Source: Vulcanococcus sp. Clear-D1
GTDB lineage: Bacteria > Cyanobacteriota > Cyanobacteriia > PCC-6307 > Cyanobiaceae
Length of the DNA stretch: 64,000 bases
Direction: 5' to 3'
NCBI RefSeq assembly: GCF_014654725.1
Contig: NZ_JACVZV010000018.1
Coordinates: 1-64,000 of the forward strand
Shown here: piece after piece, positions 1-13,297 of the stretch
How the letters are laid out: each line of letters starts with the position of its first letter
Position numbering within the stretch: the first letter of the stretch is position 1
The notes under the pieces: generated by a model
What the model was told of the DNA's origin: nothing
What the model saw: only the letters and a program-made list of their open reading frames with translations
Databases searched by the model: none
Translations under genes and position numbers: made by a program

Positions 1-310
1 CCACGCTCACCACCAGGCGCAGGTTGGCCGCCACCATCCGCTCCTTGGCCCGCTGGCCGGAGCGCAGGCGCTTTTTGAGCTGTTGGGGGGTGAGCTGGGC
101 AGCTTTCGCCAGCTGCTCGTGATCGGGCTTGGCGCCGCCGGCACGCATCTCGAGCTCCTGCTCGAGCTCCTCTAAGGCCACCAGCTCCTGCACCTGGCGG
201 CCAAGGGTGATCTCCTGCTCATGGGAGAGCAACGGCACGCGACCGATATCGCGCAGGTAGGAGCGCACCAGATCGGTGCTCAGCCCCGAGGCATCAACAG
301 CAACGACCAC
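1..310 (-). CDS. RNA polymerase sigma-70 family factor, 5' part only
   Basis: About 103 codons of the N-terminus are visible; the rest lies beyond the left edge. The chosen start is GTG at 310 because the frame is closed by TAG at about 340 and has no ATG. The protein opens with a region 1.2-like segment (DLVRSYLRDIGRVPLLS, then an HEQEITLGRQVQ stretch) and runs into region 2.1 (KERMVAANLRLVVSV). This is the layout of group 1/2 RpoD-like sigma factors, several of which are found in cyanobacteria. The lack of a long region 1.1 suggests a non-essential group 2 factor rather than the principal RpoD. The promoter-recognition regions 2.4 and 4.2 cannot be seen, so target specificity is unknown. 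Confidence 0.85.
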   Translation of the reverse strand, partial: MVVAVDASGLSTDLVRSYLRDIGRVPLLSHEQEITLGRQVQELVALEELEQELEMRAGGAKPDHEQLAKAAQLTPQQLKKRLRSGQRAKERMVAANLRLVVSV

Positions 311-432
311 GGCAAGGCCTGTGAACTGATGTAAAGCCTACCCTGAAGAAGTGTGAAGCGTCTCTCAGAAAGCTCGCGGATCCCTCGGGAACGCTTTGGG
401 ATCAGGCCATGTCCAGCGTCTTCCGGCCTTCC

Positions 433-1842
433 TCAGCTCCCCGAACGGCTCAGCAGCCAGCTGGCGGTCTGCAGGTAGATGAACACGCCGGCCACATCGG
501 TGGCGGTGGCAATAAATGGGGCTGACATCAACGCAGGATCCAGACCCAAGCGGTTGAACAACAGCGGCAGGGCAGCGCCCGCGGTGGCCGCCAGGGTGGT
601 GATCGCCACCAGGCTGATGCCAGCGGCACTGGCCACCAGCCAGTTGCCACCGCTCACGTAGCCCGACCAGGGCACCACCACGAGCATCATCAACAGTCCA
701 AGCAGCGCCCCAGCGATCGCCTCACGGCCAATCGCCTTGGCAGGCCCCAGGCTTTGAATCCGCTGGGTGCTGAGGCCGCGGATCACCACTGTGGAACTCT
801 GGGCGCCCACGTTGCCGCCGGTGCCGATCAACAGCGGGATGAAGGCCGCCAGCACCACCACCTGCTTGAGCACCCCATCCATCGAGGCGATCACGGCGGC
901 GGTGCCGCTGTTGGCCAGGAGCAGCACCAACAGCCACACCACGCGGCGGCGAGCCACGCTGAACAGATTGCTCTGGAAGTAGTCGTCTTCATCGCCGGCC
1001 TGCACCGCGCCGGCGGCGTAGAGATCGCGGGTGGCCTCCTGCTGGATCACGTCGATCACGTCGTCCACGGTCACGATCCCCACCAGCCGCTGCTCGCGGT
1101 CCACCACCGGCACGGCGAGGAAGTCGTAGCGCTGGATCACGCGCGCCACCTCCTCCTGGTCGGTGTCAGTGCCCACGCTCACCACCTCGCGGGTCATCAC
1201 ATCGCCCACCCGCTCCTCGGGATCGGCCACCACCAGATCCCGCAGCGAGAGGATGCCGGTGAGATGGCGGGATGCGTCGGTGACGTAGAGGGCGTAGATC
1301 GTTTCGGTGTCGCGGGCGCGGCGGCGCACGATCGTGAGCGCCTGGGCCACGCTGTGGAATTCCTTGAGGTCGATGAACTCGGTGGTCATCAACCGGCCGG
1401 CGGTCTCCGGCTCGTAGCCGAGCAGCTGGGCGGTCACGCGCCGTTCCGCCGGGCTCAGCTCCGCCAGCAGGCGCCGCACCACCTTGGCTGGTAATTCATC
1501 AAACAGATCCACCCGGTCGTCGGGGGCCATCTGCTCCACCAGCTCGAGCACCTCACCGGAGCGCAACCGCTCAAGCAGCGTCTGCTGCACGCTGGGCTCG
1601 AGGTATTCGTAAACCGCGATCGCTTCATTTTTAGGAAGCAGGCGGAAGGCGAGGGCCTGCAGGGTGCGAGGCAAACCACCGATTGCCTCGGCGATATCCA
1701 CCTCCTGTACAGGCTGCAGGAGCAGCTTCACACCGTCGTAGTTGCCGGCCTCGAGCAGACCCTTGAGCTGCTGGGTGAGCCCCTCCGCCAACGCCGGGCC
1801 GTTGCTGGGAGGAACAGCTGCAGCGGCAGACGCCTCGCTCAT
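433..1842 (-). CDS. mgtE: MgtE-type magnesium transporter
   Basis: Mg2+ channel/transporter of the inner membrane, 469 aa, the usual length for the family. In order: a helical N domain (about residues 40-145), two CBS domains (about 155-275, with MTTEFIDL and VGDVMTREVVSV), a connecting helix, then five hydrophobic segments from about 300 to the end. Family hallmarks are the GTGGNVGAQSSTVVIRGL loop and the late DVAGVFIYL motif, whose Asp (about 449) corresponds to the pore aspartate of characterised MgtE proteins. In this family the N and CBS domains sense cytosolic Mg2+ and gate the pore. It is divergent from the glutathione peroxidase gene. No magnesium riboswitch was recognised upstream. 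Confidence 0.95.
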   Translation of the reverse strand: MSEASAAAAVPPSNGPALAEGLTQQLKGLLEAGNYDGVKLLLQPVQEVDIAEAIGGLPRTLQALAFRLLPKNEAIAVYEYLEPSVQQTLLERLRSGEVLELVEQMAPDDRVDLFDELPAKVVRRLLAELSPAERRVTAQLLGYEPETAGRLMTTEFIDLKEFHSVAQALTIVRRRARDTETIYALYVTDASRHLTGILSLRDLVVADPEERVGDVMTREVVSVGTDTDQEEVARVIQRYDFLAVPVVDREQRLVGIVTVDDVIDVIQQEATRDLYAAGAVQAGDEDDYFQSNLFSVARRRVVWLLVLLLANSGTAAVIASMDGVLKQVVVLAAFIPLLIGTGGNVGAQSSTVVIRGLSTQRIQSLGPAKAIGREAIAGALLGLLMMLVVVPWSGYVSGGNWLVASAAGISLVAITTLAATAGAALPLLFNRLGLDPALMSAPFIATATDVAGVFIYLQTASWLLSRSGS

Positions 1843-1913
1843 GGCCCCGGGGCTGCGGCAGACTGAGTGTATGGGCTGAAGTGGCTAAGGTCCGGCCTTC
1901 TCAAACACGAGCG

Positions 1914-2384
1914 ATGGCAATCAACGTGAGCGATGTGGTGGTGCACACCGCCTCAGGCGCTGAGCAAAAGCTGGGTGAGCTCGATGGCCAGGTGCGCTTG
2001 ATCGTGAACGTGGCCAGCCGCTGCGGCTTCACCCGCCAGTACAGCGGCCTCCAGGCCCTGCAGGAGGCCTACGGCAGCCAAGGCTTCTCGGTGCTCGCCT
2101 TCCCCTGCAACGACTTCGGCGCCCAGGAGCCCGGCAGCGTGGAAGAGATCCAGCAGTTCTGCTCCACCACCTACGGCGTGAACTTCCCCATCTACGCCAA
2201 GGTGGCGATCAGCGCCGCTCCGTTCGACACGCTGGTGCAAGCCGAGCCCGCCGGCCCCGTGGCCTGGAACTTCGAGAAGTTCCTCGTCGGCAAAGACGGC
2301 AGCGTGATCGCGCGTTTCAAGAGCGGTGTTGAGCCCGAGTCCGCCGAGCTGAAGGGCGCGATCGAAGCAGCACTGGCGGCCTAA
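1914..2384 (+). CDS. Glutathione peroxidase-like thiol peroxidase (Cys type)
   Basis: 156 aa from ATG 1914; an in-frame GTG at 1881 would add 11 residues not typical of the family. It reduces hydroperoxides in the cytoplasm. The peroxidatic residue is Cys37 in NVASRCGFT, not selenocysteine, and a second Cys (about 83, QQFCSTTYG) is placed to act as resolving cysteine, as in thioredoxin-dependent family members. The FPCNDFGAQEPG motif and the WNFEKFLV segment supply the remaining catalytic Gln/Trp/Asn positions. By family knowledge such enzymes often use thioredoxin rather than glutathione; the actual donor is an inference. It is a single gene, divergent from mgtE. Confidence 0.93.
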   Translation: MAINVSDVVVHTASGAEQKLGELDGQVRLIVNVASRCGFTRQYSGLQALQEAYGSQGFSVLAFPCNDFGAQEPGSVEEIQQFCSTTYGVNFPIYAKVAISAAPFDTLVQAEPAGPVAWNFEKFLVGKDGSVIARFKSGVEPESAELKGAIEAALAA

Positions 2385-2403
2385 TCGGGATCACCTCACA
2401 GCG

Positions 2404-2444
2404 CTGTCCAGGATTTTGTACAGATTGCACGGAATCCTGGACAG
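2404..2444. repeat. 41-bp palindromic repeat, copy A
   Basis: Perfect 12-bp inverted repeat CTGTCCAGGATT / AATCCTGGACAG with a 17-nt loop, lying between the peroxidase gene and crcB. On the minus strand the 19-nt core is TCCGTGCAATCTGTACAAA. The same core position and CCAGG/CCTGG stem recur at 54629-54669 and 59532-59568, so this is a dispersed family, not a chance hairpin. It could double as a transcription stop, but no T-run follows the stem on either strand. Confidence 0.8.
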
Positions 2445-2550
2445 TTGCGCGGGCAGAACCAACCCAGCAGCCAGCGAAGTAAGGAGGCTGATTAGCGGCT
2501 CTTAGGGAGGAGCGGGAGCTCTGAACAGATGCAGAAGGCTCCTGCCCTGA

Positions 2551-2967
2551 TCAGTCGAGCGGAGAACGGAACACCGATCGGCTCAGCGCAAGGCCACCCG
2601 CCGCGCAGAGGAGCCCAAGCACCAGGCTGGCGGCGATCAACAACAGGCCCCAAATGGGGCTGCCTGCCTGGATCAACTTGGCCACATCCAACATCCAGCT
2701 GCTGAAGGTGGTGAGGCAGCCGCAGAAGCCGATACCCAGCAGCAACACCAGGCTGGTGCGGCGGGGGATCGGCCCGGCCAGGAACCCGAGGATGAACGAA
2801 CCCACGAGGTTCACCAGCAGATCAGCACCGGCACTGCCTCCCAGATGCGGTCCGAGCTGTACACCGCTCTGCCAGCGCAACAGAGCACCAGGCACGGCTC
2901 CGAGGCCCACCAGCAATAGCTCTCTGAGCTCGAAGCTCAGGCGCCGGGCTTCGAGCTGATCAGCCAC
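2551..2967 (-). CDS. crcB: CrcB/Fluc fluoride exporter subunit 1
   Basis: 138 aa with four hydrophobic segments, the single-domain CrcB architecture. It exports fluoride across the inner membrane as a dual-topology dimer. Family marks are the GAVPGALLRW segment in helix 1, the NLVGSFILGFLAG segment in helix 2 and GFCGCLTTFSSWMLD in helix 3, which carries the TFSS stretch of the ion path. It overlaps the upstream crcB copy by 8 bp, so the two are transcribed and probably translated together. Two adjacent, divergent crcB genes usually mean an obligate heterodimer with subunits of opposite orientation (inference from the family). No fluoride riboswitch was recognised upstream. Confidence 0.92.
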   Translation of the reverse strand: MADQLEARRLSFELRELLLVGLGAVPGALLRWQSGVQLGPHLGGSAGADLLVNLVGSFILGFLAGPIPRRTSLVLLLGIGFCGCLTTFSSWMLDVAKLIQAGSPIWGLLLIAASLVLGLLCAAGGLALSRSVFRSPLD

Positions 2968-3322
2968 CGATCACCATCCCGGCTGCCACGGCCACCAGCC
3001 CCGCCGCCACCGAGCCACCCATCAGCCAGAGAGCCTGGCGGCGCTGGCCACCCAGCCACGACTGCAACAGTTCCACCGCAAAGGTGGAAAAGGTACTGAG
3101 GCTGCCCAGAAAGCCCGTGGCCAGCAGCAAGGCGATCTGCTGATCCGGTTGGCAACGACCAGCCAGGGCCGCAATCAAGCCAAGTGCAAAACAGGCCGTG
3201 ATGTTCACGCCAAAGGTCGCCCAGTGCTTGCGGGGGACCAAGGGCTCGAAGTGGTTCACCAGCCGGAAACGCAGCCAGGCACCGGGCACAGCCCCGATCG
3301 CCACCAGGAGCGCGTCACGCAT
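2960..3322 (-). CDS. crcB: CrcB/Fluc fluoride exporter subunit 2
   Basis: 120 aa, four membrane helices. GAVPGAWLRFRLVN and the TFGVNITACFALG segment match helices 1-2 of the family, and GFLGSLSTFSTFAVELLQS matches the helix 3 core. It is clearly homologous to, but diverged from, the next gene, which it overlaps by 8 bp; the pair probably forms a heterodimeric channel. The start ATG 3322 is 3 bp from the stop of the upstream SH3-like gene, which in turn abuts gyrB, so all four genes may form one transcript. Confidence 0.92.
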   Translation of the reverse strand: MRDALLVAIGAVPGAWLRFRLVNHFEPLVPRKHWATFGVNITACFALGLIAALAGRCQPDQQIALLLATGFLGSLSTFSTFAVELLQSWLGGQRRQALWLMGGSVAAGLVAVAAGMVIGG

Positions 3323-3325
3323 GGA

Positions 3326-3658
3326 TCAAGCAACAGCGAGCCAACCGCGCTGCTCACCCACCTCCACCTGCAGCCACTGCTCACCGCCGTGATCACACCA
3401 GCTACGCATTACCCGCAGGGGCTGATCGACATCAACCTCGGCTAGAGCAGGAGCCAGTTGATCCGGTGCGACCTGCAGCGCCTGGCTGCCAGTGCTGAGC
3501 AAAGGCTCGCCGGCGTTGCGGCGGCGCAGGTCGGGCAGACGTCGATCTGCACCCCCGGCAGGCAATGAAACCGGAGCAAACAAGGCAAAGGCCAGCACAG
3601 CCCCCCAGCGCCAGGCGCTGAAGCGCTGATCAACGGGGCGCGACACAGATCGACCCAC
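3326..3658 (-). CDS. Small exported protein with SH3-like C-terminus
   Basis: 110 aa. A basic start followed by a hydrophobic stretch (AVLAFALFAPVSLPAGG) reads as a signal peptide or N-terminal anchor, so the product is probably periplasmic. The C-terminal third (PLRVMRSW..., WLQVEVGEQRGWLAVA) looks like the last strands of a bacterial SH3 domain, which often binds cell-wall peptides. There is no catalytic motif. It starts directly after the gyrB stop and ends 3 bp before crcB. The SH3 assignment is by eye from a short motif and is tentative; that the frame is a real gene is supported by the tight packing. Confidence 0.65.
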   Translation of the reverse strand: MGRSVSRPVDQRFSAWRWGAVLAFALFAPVSLPAGGADRRLPDLRRRNAGEPLLSTGSQALQVAPDQLAPALAEVDVDQPLRVMRSWCDHGGEQWLQVEVGEQRGWLAVA

Positions 3659-6765
<3,107 letters not shown>

Positions 6766-6810
6766 AGGGTGAACAGCTTCTGTTTTCTCCTCGTCCTCTC
6801 GCCCGCCTGA

Positions 6811-7458
6811 ATGCCACCCCGTCCTCGTTTTGACCGCCGCGCTCCCGTGCGGGAGCTCCCCAACATCAACGACCGCATCAGTTACCCCCAGCTGCGGGTG
6901 GTGGATGCCGACGGCAGTCAGCTGGGGGTGATCACGCGGGAGGCGGCCCTCGAGGTGGCCAAAGACCGAGAGCTCGACCTGGTGCTGGTGAGCGAGAAGG
7001 CTGATCCGCCGGTGTGCCGGATCATGGATTACGGCAAGTTCAAGTTCGAGCAGGAAAAGAAGGCCAAAGAAGCGAAGAAGAAGTCGCATCAAACCGAAGT
7101 CAAAGAGGTGAAGATGCGCTACAAGATCGACCAGCACGATTACGACGTGCGGATCGGTCAGGCCTCTCGCTTCCTCAAAGCTGGAGACAAGGTGAAATGC
7201 ACCGTGATCTTCCGCGGCCGCGAGATCCAGCACACCGCCCTGGCTGAACAGTTGCTCCGGCGCATGGCCAAGGATCTCGAGGAGAAGGCTGAGATCCAAC
7301 AGGACCCCAAGCGCGAGGGCCGCAACATGATCATGTTCCTCACACCGCGCAAAACCCCGCTGGCCAAGGAGAAGGAGGCCGAAGCCGCCGCCAGCAAGGC
7401 CGTGCGCACGATCGAAACGCCGCGCCAACAAGCTGCTGCAGCGGCAATCGAGGGCTGA
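6811..7458 (+). CDS. infC: Translation initiation factor IF-3
   Basis: 215 aa, ATG start. IF-3 binds the 30S subunit, prevents premature 50S joining and checks the start codon. The N-domain ([24 protein letters not shown]) is followed by the lysine-rich linker ([16 protein letters not shown]) and C-domain ([41 protein letters not shown]). An Ala/Glu-rich tail of about 30 residues extends past the core. Unlike enterobacterial infC, the start codon is ATG, so AUU-based self-regulation is not indicated. It probably shares a transcript with miaA. Confidence 0.96.
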   Translation: MPPRPRFDRRAPVRELPNINDRISYPQLRVVDADGSQLGVITREAALEVAKDRELDLVLVSEKADPPVCRIMDYGKFKFEQEKKAKEAKKKSHQTEVKEVKMRYKIDQHDYDVRIGQASRFLKAGDKVKCTVIFRGREIQHTALAEQLLRRMAKDLEEKAEIQQDPKREGRNMIMFLTPRKTPLAKEKEAEAAASKAVRTIETPRQQAAAAAIEG

Positions 7459-7463
7459 CCCAA

Positions 7464-7485
7464 AGAGCGCCTATGCCGGCGCTCT
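7464..7485. terminator. Hairpin between infC and the convergent hydrolase gene
   Basis: Perfect 8-bp inverted repeat AGAGCGCC / GGCGCTCT with a 6-nt loop, placed exactly between two convergent genes. The T-run on either side is poor, so it may terminate only weakly. Confidence 0.45.
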
Positions 7486-8222
7486 CACAGCACCTCTCCA
7501 AAGAGCCCAATCATCGCCGCCCAGCCGGCAGCTGAGGCTTCGGGGTGGAAATCGCCACGGGCTTCGCACATGTAACCGTGGCCGGCACCCGGGGCCAACA
7601 CGAAGCGATGGCGGCCACCGGGCACCGCGACCAGGGCCTGCTCAATGGCGCTGAGCTCCTCTGGGGGCATCAGCGGATCCTGATCGCCGCAGAAACACCA
7701 CAACCGGCCGGGAATCTGCGGCACATCCGTGAGCGTGGGGGCTCCACCACCGGGCCGGTCGGTGGAGACGCGCGCGCCATAGAAGTCGCAGGTTGCGGCA
7801 ATCACCGGCAGGGTGGCCGCCAGCATCGCCAGGTGGCCGCCGAAGCAGAAGCCCACGCAGCCGAGGGGCTTACTGGCGAGCCCATCAGCGCTGTGGTGCC
7901 GCTGCATCCATGCGGCGGCAGCGGTCACGTCGGCACGAAGCTGATCAGCGCGAACCTGATCGCGATGCTCACGCCCCAGGGCAAGACCGGCCTCGTTGTA
8001 ATCCGCCTCCAAGTGCGGGGCCGTGCGCCAGAAGGTGCTGATCGCCAGAGCGGCATAGCCCTGTTCCGCCAAGCGATCCACCACGCTGCGCACCCAGCCG
8101 TTCACGCCAAACACCTCCGGCAGCACCAGCACAGCCGCCCGCGGTGCCTCAGGCCGGGCCCACCAGGCGGGCATCACGCCGTCAGGAGTGATCACTTCGG
8201 TCCAGTTCGCCTGAATCGCCAT
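7485..8222 (-). CDS. Dienelactone hydrolase family protein
   Basis: 245 aa from ATG 8222 (the frame is open to 8381 but the extra part is cysteine-rich and unlike the family). Alpha/beta hydrolase fold with the DLH triad: nucleophile Cys in GCVGFCFGGHLAM, Asp in CGDQDPLMP and His in PGAGHGYM. DLH proteins open lactones such as dienelactone in chloroaromatic breakdown, but cyanobacterial members have no known substrate. The LVLPEVFGVNGWVRSVVDRLA segment is typical. It stands alone, convergent with infC, with the promoter of the GntR gene on its 5' side. Confidence 0.9.
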   Translation of the reverse strand: MAIQANWTEVITPDGVMPAWWARPEAPRAAVLVLPEVFGVNGWVRSVVDRLAEQGYAALAISTFWRTAPHLEADYNEAGLALGREHRDQVRADQLRADVTAAAAWMQRHHSADGLASKPLGCVGFCFGGHLAMLAATLPVIAATCDFYGARVSTDRPGGGAPTLTDVPQIPGRLWCFCGDQDPLMPPEELSAIEQALVAVPGGRHRFVLAPGAGHGYMCEARGDFHPEASAAGWAAMIGLFGEVL

Positions 8223-8296
8223 CGCGTCGGTGTGCGGGAGTGATGGATCGCGACTAACCGCGCGATTGATCACATCAGAACACCGGCAACACACAA

Positions 8297-8331
8297 TCCA
8301 AGCTTTCGTACAGACCGTACAGAATACGGAT
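8297..8331. repeat. Palindrome-family copy E, core with degraded stem
   Basis: The minus-strand 19-nt core TCTGTACGGTCTGTACGAA (8305-8323) has the family offset and contains two TCTGTAC units spaced 9 bp apart. The flanking AGCTTGG resembles the ATCCTGG stem of other copies, but the opposite arm is lost. It lies between the divergent hydrolase and GntR genes, about 50 bp upstream of the predicted GntR promoter, so a regulatory role is possible. Confidence 0.55.
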
Positions 8332-8381
8332 GAGCGCGTCACCAACGGCAACCGGCACAGCCGCTTATGCCGGGATTGCAA

Positions 8382-8410
8382 TTGTCACCGGCGCCAAAGC
8401 TCCGTATGGT
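8382..8410 (+). promoter_or_regulatory. Predicted sigma-70 promoter of the GntR gene
   Basis: TTGTCA (8382-8387) and TATGGT (8405-8410) are separated by exactly 17 bp. Transcription would start near 8417, which places the TTG start codon at 8438 about 20 nt downstream and argues against the upstream ATG at 8330. Confidence 0.5.
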
Positions 8411-8437
8411 GGCGCCGCAGTGTTGTGCCAATCCGGT

Positions 8438-9451
8438 TTGCGGTTCCACATTCAGCAGGACAGCGACATCCCGGCGTCGAGCCAGTTGTACAACCAGATC
8501 TGCTTTGCCATCGCCGCGCGCCACTTCCCGCCCGGCCATCGCTTACCGAGCACTCGCCAGCTGGCGATGCAGACCGGCCTGCACCGCAACACGATCAGCA
8601 AGGTGTACCGCCAGCTTGAGAATGACGGCGTGGTGGAAGCCATGGCCGGCTCCGGCATCTATGTTCGCGATCAGCAGAACCCGCGCGAAATCAAGCTCGC
8701 CCCCGGCCCCCGCAGCCGCCACCTGCCTGACATCGACCGCGAGGTGCGCCAAAGCGTGGACGGTCTGCTCAACGCCGGCTGCACCCTGCAGCAGGCGCGC
8801 GATCTGTTCACTCGCGAGATCGACTGGCGCCTGCGCTGCGGCGCCCGCGTGCTGGTGAGCACTCCCCGTGAAGACATCGGCGCCTCAATGCTGATCGCCG
8901 AGGAGCTCACCCCCCATCTGGATGTACCCGTGGAGGTCGTGCCGATGGAGGAGCTGGAAAGCGTACTGGAGAGCTCCAGCAACGGCACAGTGGTGACGAG
9001 CCGCTATTTCCTGCAGCCGGTGGAGGAGATCGCGCGCCGCCACAGCGTGCGCGCCGTGCCGGTCGACCTCAACGACTTCCGCCACGAGCTTGATCTGCTC
9101 AAGGATCTCAAAGCTGGCAGCTGCGTGGGTCTGGTGAGCATCAGCCCGGGCATCCTGCGGGCTGCTGAGGTGATCCTGCACAGCATGCGAGGCAATGAGC
9201 TGCTGTTGATGACGGCGACTCCTGATCTGAGCAGTCGTCTCTTGGCGCTGCTACGCGCCTCGAGCCATGTGCTGTGCGATCGGCCCAGCTTGCCACTTGT
9301 GGAGCAGAGTCTGCGCCAGAACAGAGCACAGTTGATGCGGCTGCCTCAGGTTCATTGTGCCCAGAGCTATCTGGGAACTGCGACGATTGACCTGCTACGT
9401 AAAGAGATCGGTCTACTAAATTTGGAAGCAATAAGACTAGATAACCCTTAG
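8438..9451 (+). CDS. GntR-family transcriptional regulator (YtrA-like N-terminus)
   Basis: 337 aa from TTG 8438, beginning LRFHIQQDSDIPASSQLYNQI; GTG 8420 and ATG 8330 are in frame but the ATG lies upstream of the likely promoter. A winged helix-turn-helix occupies residues about 10-80: HFPPGHRLPSTRQLAMQTGLHRNTISKVYRQLENDGVVEA is the GntR signature with recognition helix TGLHRNTISKVYRQL. The remaining 250 residues lack an aminotransferase (MocR) domain and resemble an effector-binding domain of alternating strands and helices (VLVSTPRED, VPVEVVPMEEL, GLVSISPG). The ligand is not known. The likely targets include its own promoter region, where two TGTAC units lie. Confidence 0.85.
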   Translation: MRFHIQQDSDIPASSQLYNQICFAIAARHFPPGHRLPSTRQLAMQTGLHRNTISKVYRQLENDGVVEAMAGSGIYVRDQQNPREIKLAPGPRSRHLPDIDREVRQSVDGLLNAGCTLQQARDLFTREIDWRLRCGARVLVSTPREDIGASMLIAEELTPHLDVPVEVVPMEELESVLESSSNGTVVTSRYFLQPVEEIARRHSVRAVPVDLNDFRHELDLLKDLKAGSCVGLVSISPGILRAAEVILHSMRGNELLLMTATPDLSSRLLALLRASSHVLCDRPSLPLVEQSLRQNRAQLMRLPQVHCAQSYLGTATIDLLRKEIGLLNLEAIRLDNP

Positions 9452-9474
9452 TACCTAGTCATAATCAAACGTAA

Positions 9475-9545
9475 GCGGATGAAGAGATTCGAACTCTCGA
9501 CCCTCTCCTTGGCAAGGAGATGCTCTACCACTGAGCTACATCCGC
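9475..9545 (-). tRNA. tRNA-Gly (GCC)
   Basis: 71 nt on the minus strand. The acceptor stem GCGGATG pairs with CATCCGC. The D arm is GCTCAGTGGTAGAGC, the anticodon stem-loop CTCCTTGCCAAGGAG has anticodon GCC, and the T arm is AGAGTTCGAATCTCT. The 3' CCA is not encoded. A weak GACTAG/CTAGTC inverted repeat (9435-9460) follows its 3' end and could stop transcription. Confidence 0.97.
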
Positions 9546-9634
9546 GTTTGCCGGGGCTGAACCGCCGACCCAGAGATCATGCACGACGGAGGGCCCTTCG
9601 GTCAAACCATGGAGGCCTTAGGCAGGATGGGGAG

Positions 9635-10390
9635 ATGCTCAAAGCCCTGCGTGCCGACCTGGCCATCATCAAAGAGCGGGATCCAGCGGCTCGTGGGACG
9701 CTGGAGATCCTGCTGTGTTATCCGGGGCTCCATGCTCTGAGCCTGCATCGGCTGAGCCATCGGCTATGGCGCCTCCAATGGCCGTTGTCGCCCCTCATTG
9801 CCCGGTTGCTCAGCCAGATAGCGCGTTGGTGCACAGGTATCGAGATTCATCCAGGCGCGAGCATTGGTCACGGGGTGTTCATCGATCACGGCATGGGGGT
9901 CGTTATCGGCGAAACTGCTGTGATCGGGCATCAGTGCTTGCTGTATCAGGGCGTCACCCTGGGGGGTACAGGGAAGGCCCATGGCAAGAGGCATCCCACG
10001 CTGGGCAACAACGTGGTGGTTGGAGCAGGGGCCAAGGTATTGGGGGCGATCACCGTGGGCTCAAATACGCGTATTGGTGCAGGGTCGGTCGTGCTTCGCG
10101 ATGTCGCTTCCGACAGCACCGTGGTGGGCATTCCAGGCCGTGTGGTTCACCAAAGCGGTGTTCGGGTAGACCCACTGGCCCATTCCGCTTTACCTGATGC
10201 GGAGGCTCGTGTGATTCGGAACCTGATGGAGCGCATCGATGCGCTCGAAGGAGAATTGGCCCGCACGCAAGCTTGTCTCAAGGAAGTAGCCGCTGGCCGC
10301 CCCCTTGAGGAGCCTTGCCGGGGGGCATCCCAAAACCTCAAGGATCGGGAAATCCTTGAGTTTCTCGGTGATGGGCCGGATATCGATTAA
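9635..10390 (+). CDS. cysE: Serine O-acetyltransferase
   Basis: 251 aa from ATG 9635, preceded by a GGGGAG ribosome-binding site; the open frame upstream runs through the tRNA gene and is not coding. CysE acetylates L-serine with acetyl-CoA, the first step of cysteine synthesis. The N-terminal helical domain ([31 protein letters not shown]) is followed by the left-handed beta-helix of hexapeptide repeats ([34 protein letters not shown]). The catalytic Asp-His pair is in [14 protein letters not shown]-terminal helix (about residues 185-225) extends beyond the core. It is convergent with secA with a 7-bp gap. Confidence 0.96.
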   Translation: MLKALRADLAIIKERDPAARGTLEILLCYPGLHALSLHRLSHRLWRLQWPLSPLIARLLSQIARWCTGIEIHPGASIGHGVFIDHGMGVVIGETAVIGHQCLLYQGVTLGGTGKAHGKRHPTLGNNVVVGAGAKVLGAITVGSNTRIGAGSVVLRDVASDSTVVGIPGRVVHQSGVRVDPLAHSALPDAEARVIRNLMERIDALEGELARTQACLKEVAAGRPLEEPCRGASQNLKDREILEFLGDGPDID

Positions 10391-10397
10391 TTATCTA

Positions 10398-13268
<2,871 letters not shown>

Positions 13269-13297
13269 GGAAAACGCCGACGTGTGCTGCGGGCAGC

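Noticed and set aside
712-720. GCGATCGC (HIP1) octamers as a notable repeat
   Set aside because: Scattered copies occur (for example near 712, 15232, 59319 and 61965) but they are few for a HIP1-rich genome and the motif is already well known.
1701-1725. CTCCTGTACAGGCTGCAGGAG in mgtE as another repeat copy
   Set aside because: It lacks the TCTGTAC core at the family offset and the CCAGG stem, and encodes a normal MgtE N-domain segment (LLQPVQEVDI).
8330-8437. ATG 8330 as start of the GntR regulator
   Set aside because: The added 36 residues contain the promoter TTGTCA-17-TATGGT and have no winged-helix features; GntR proteins of this type begin just before the RFHIQQ strand.
9435-9460. GACTAG/CTAGTC hairpin after tRNA-Gly as an attachment site
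   Set aside because: No integrase or direct repeat of the tRNA 3' end was found nearby; a weak terminator is simpler.
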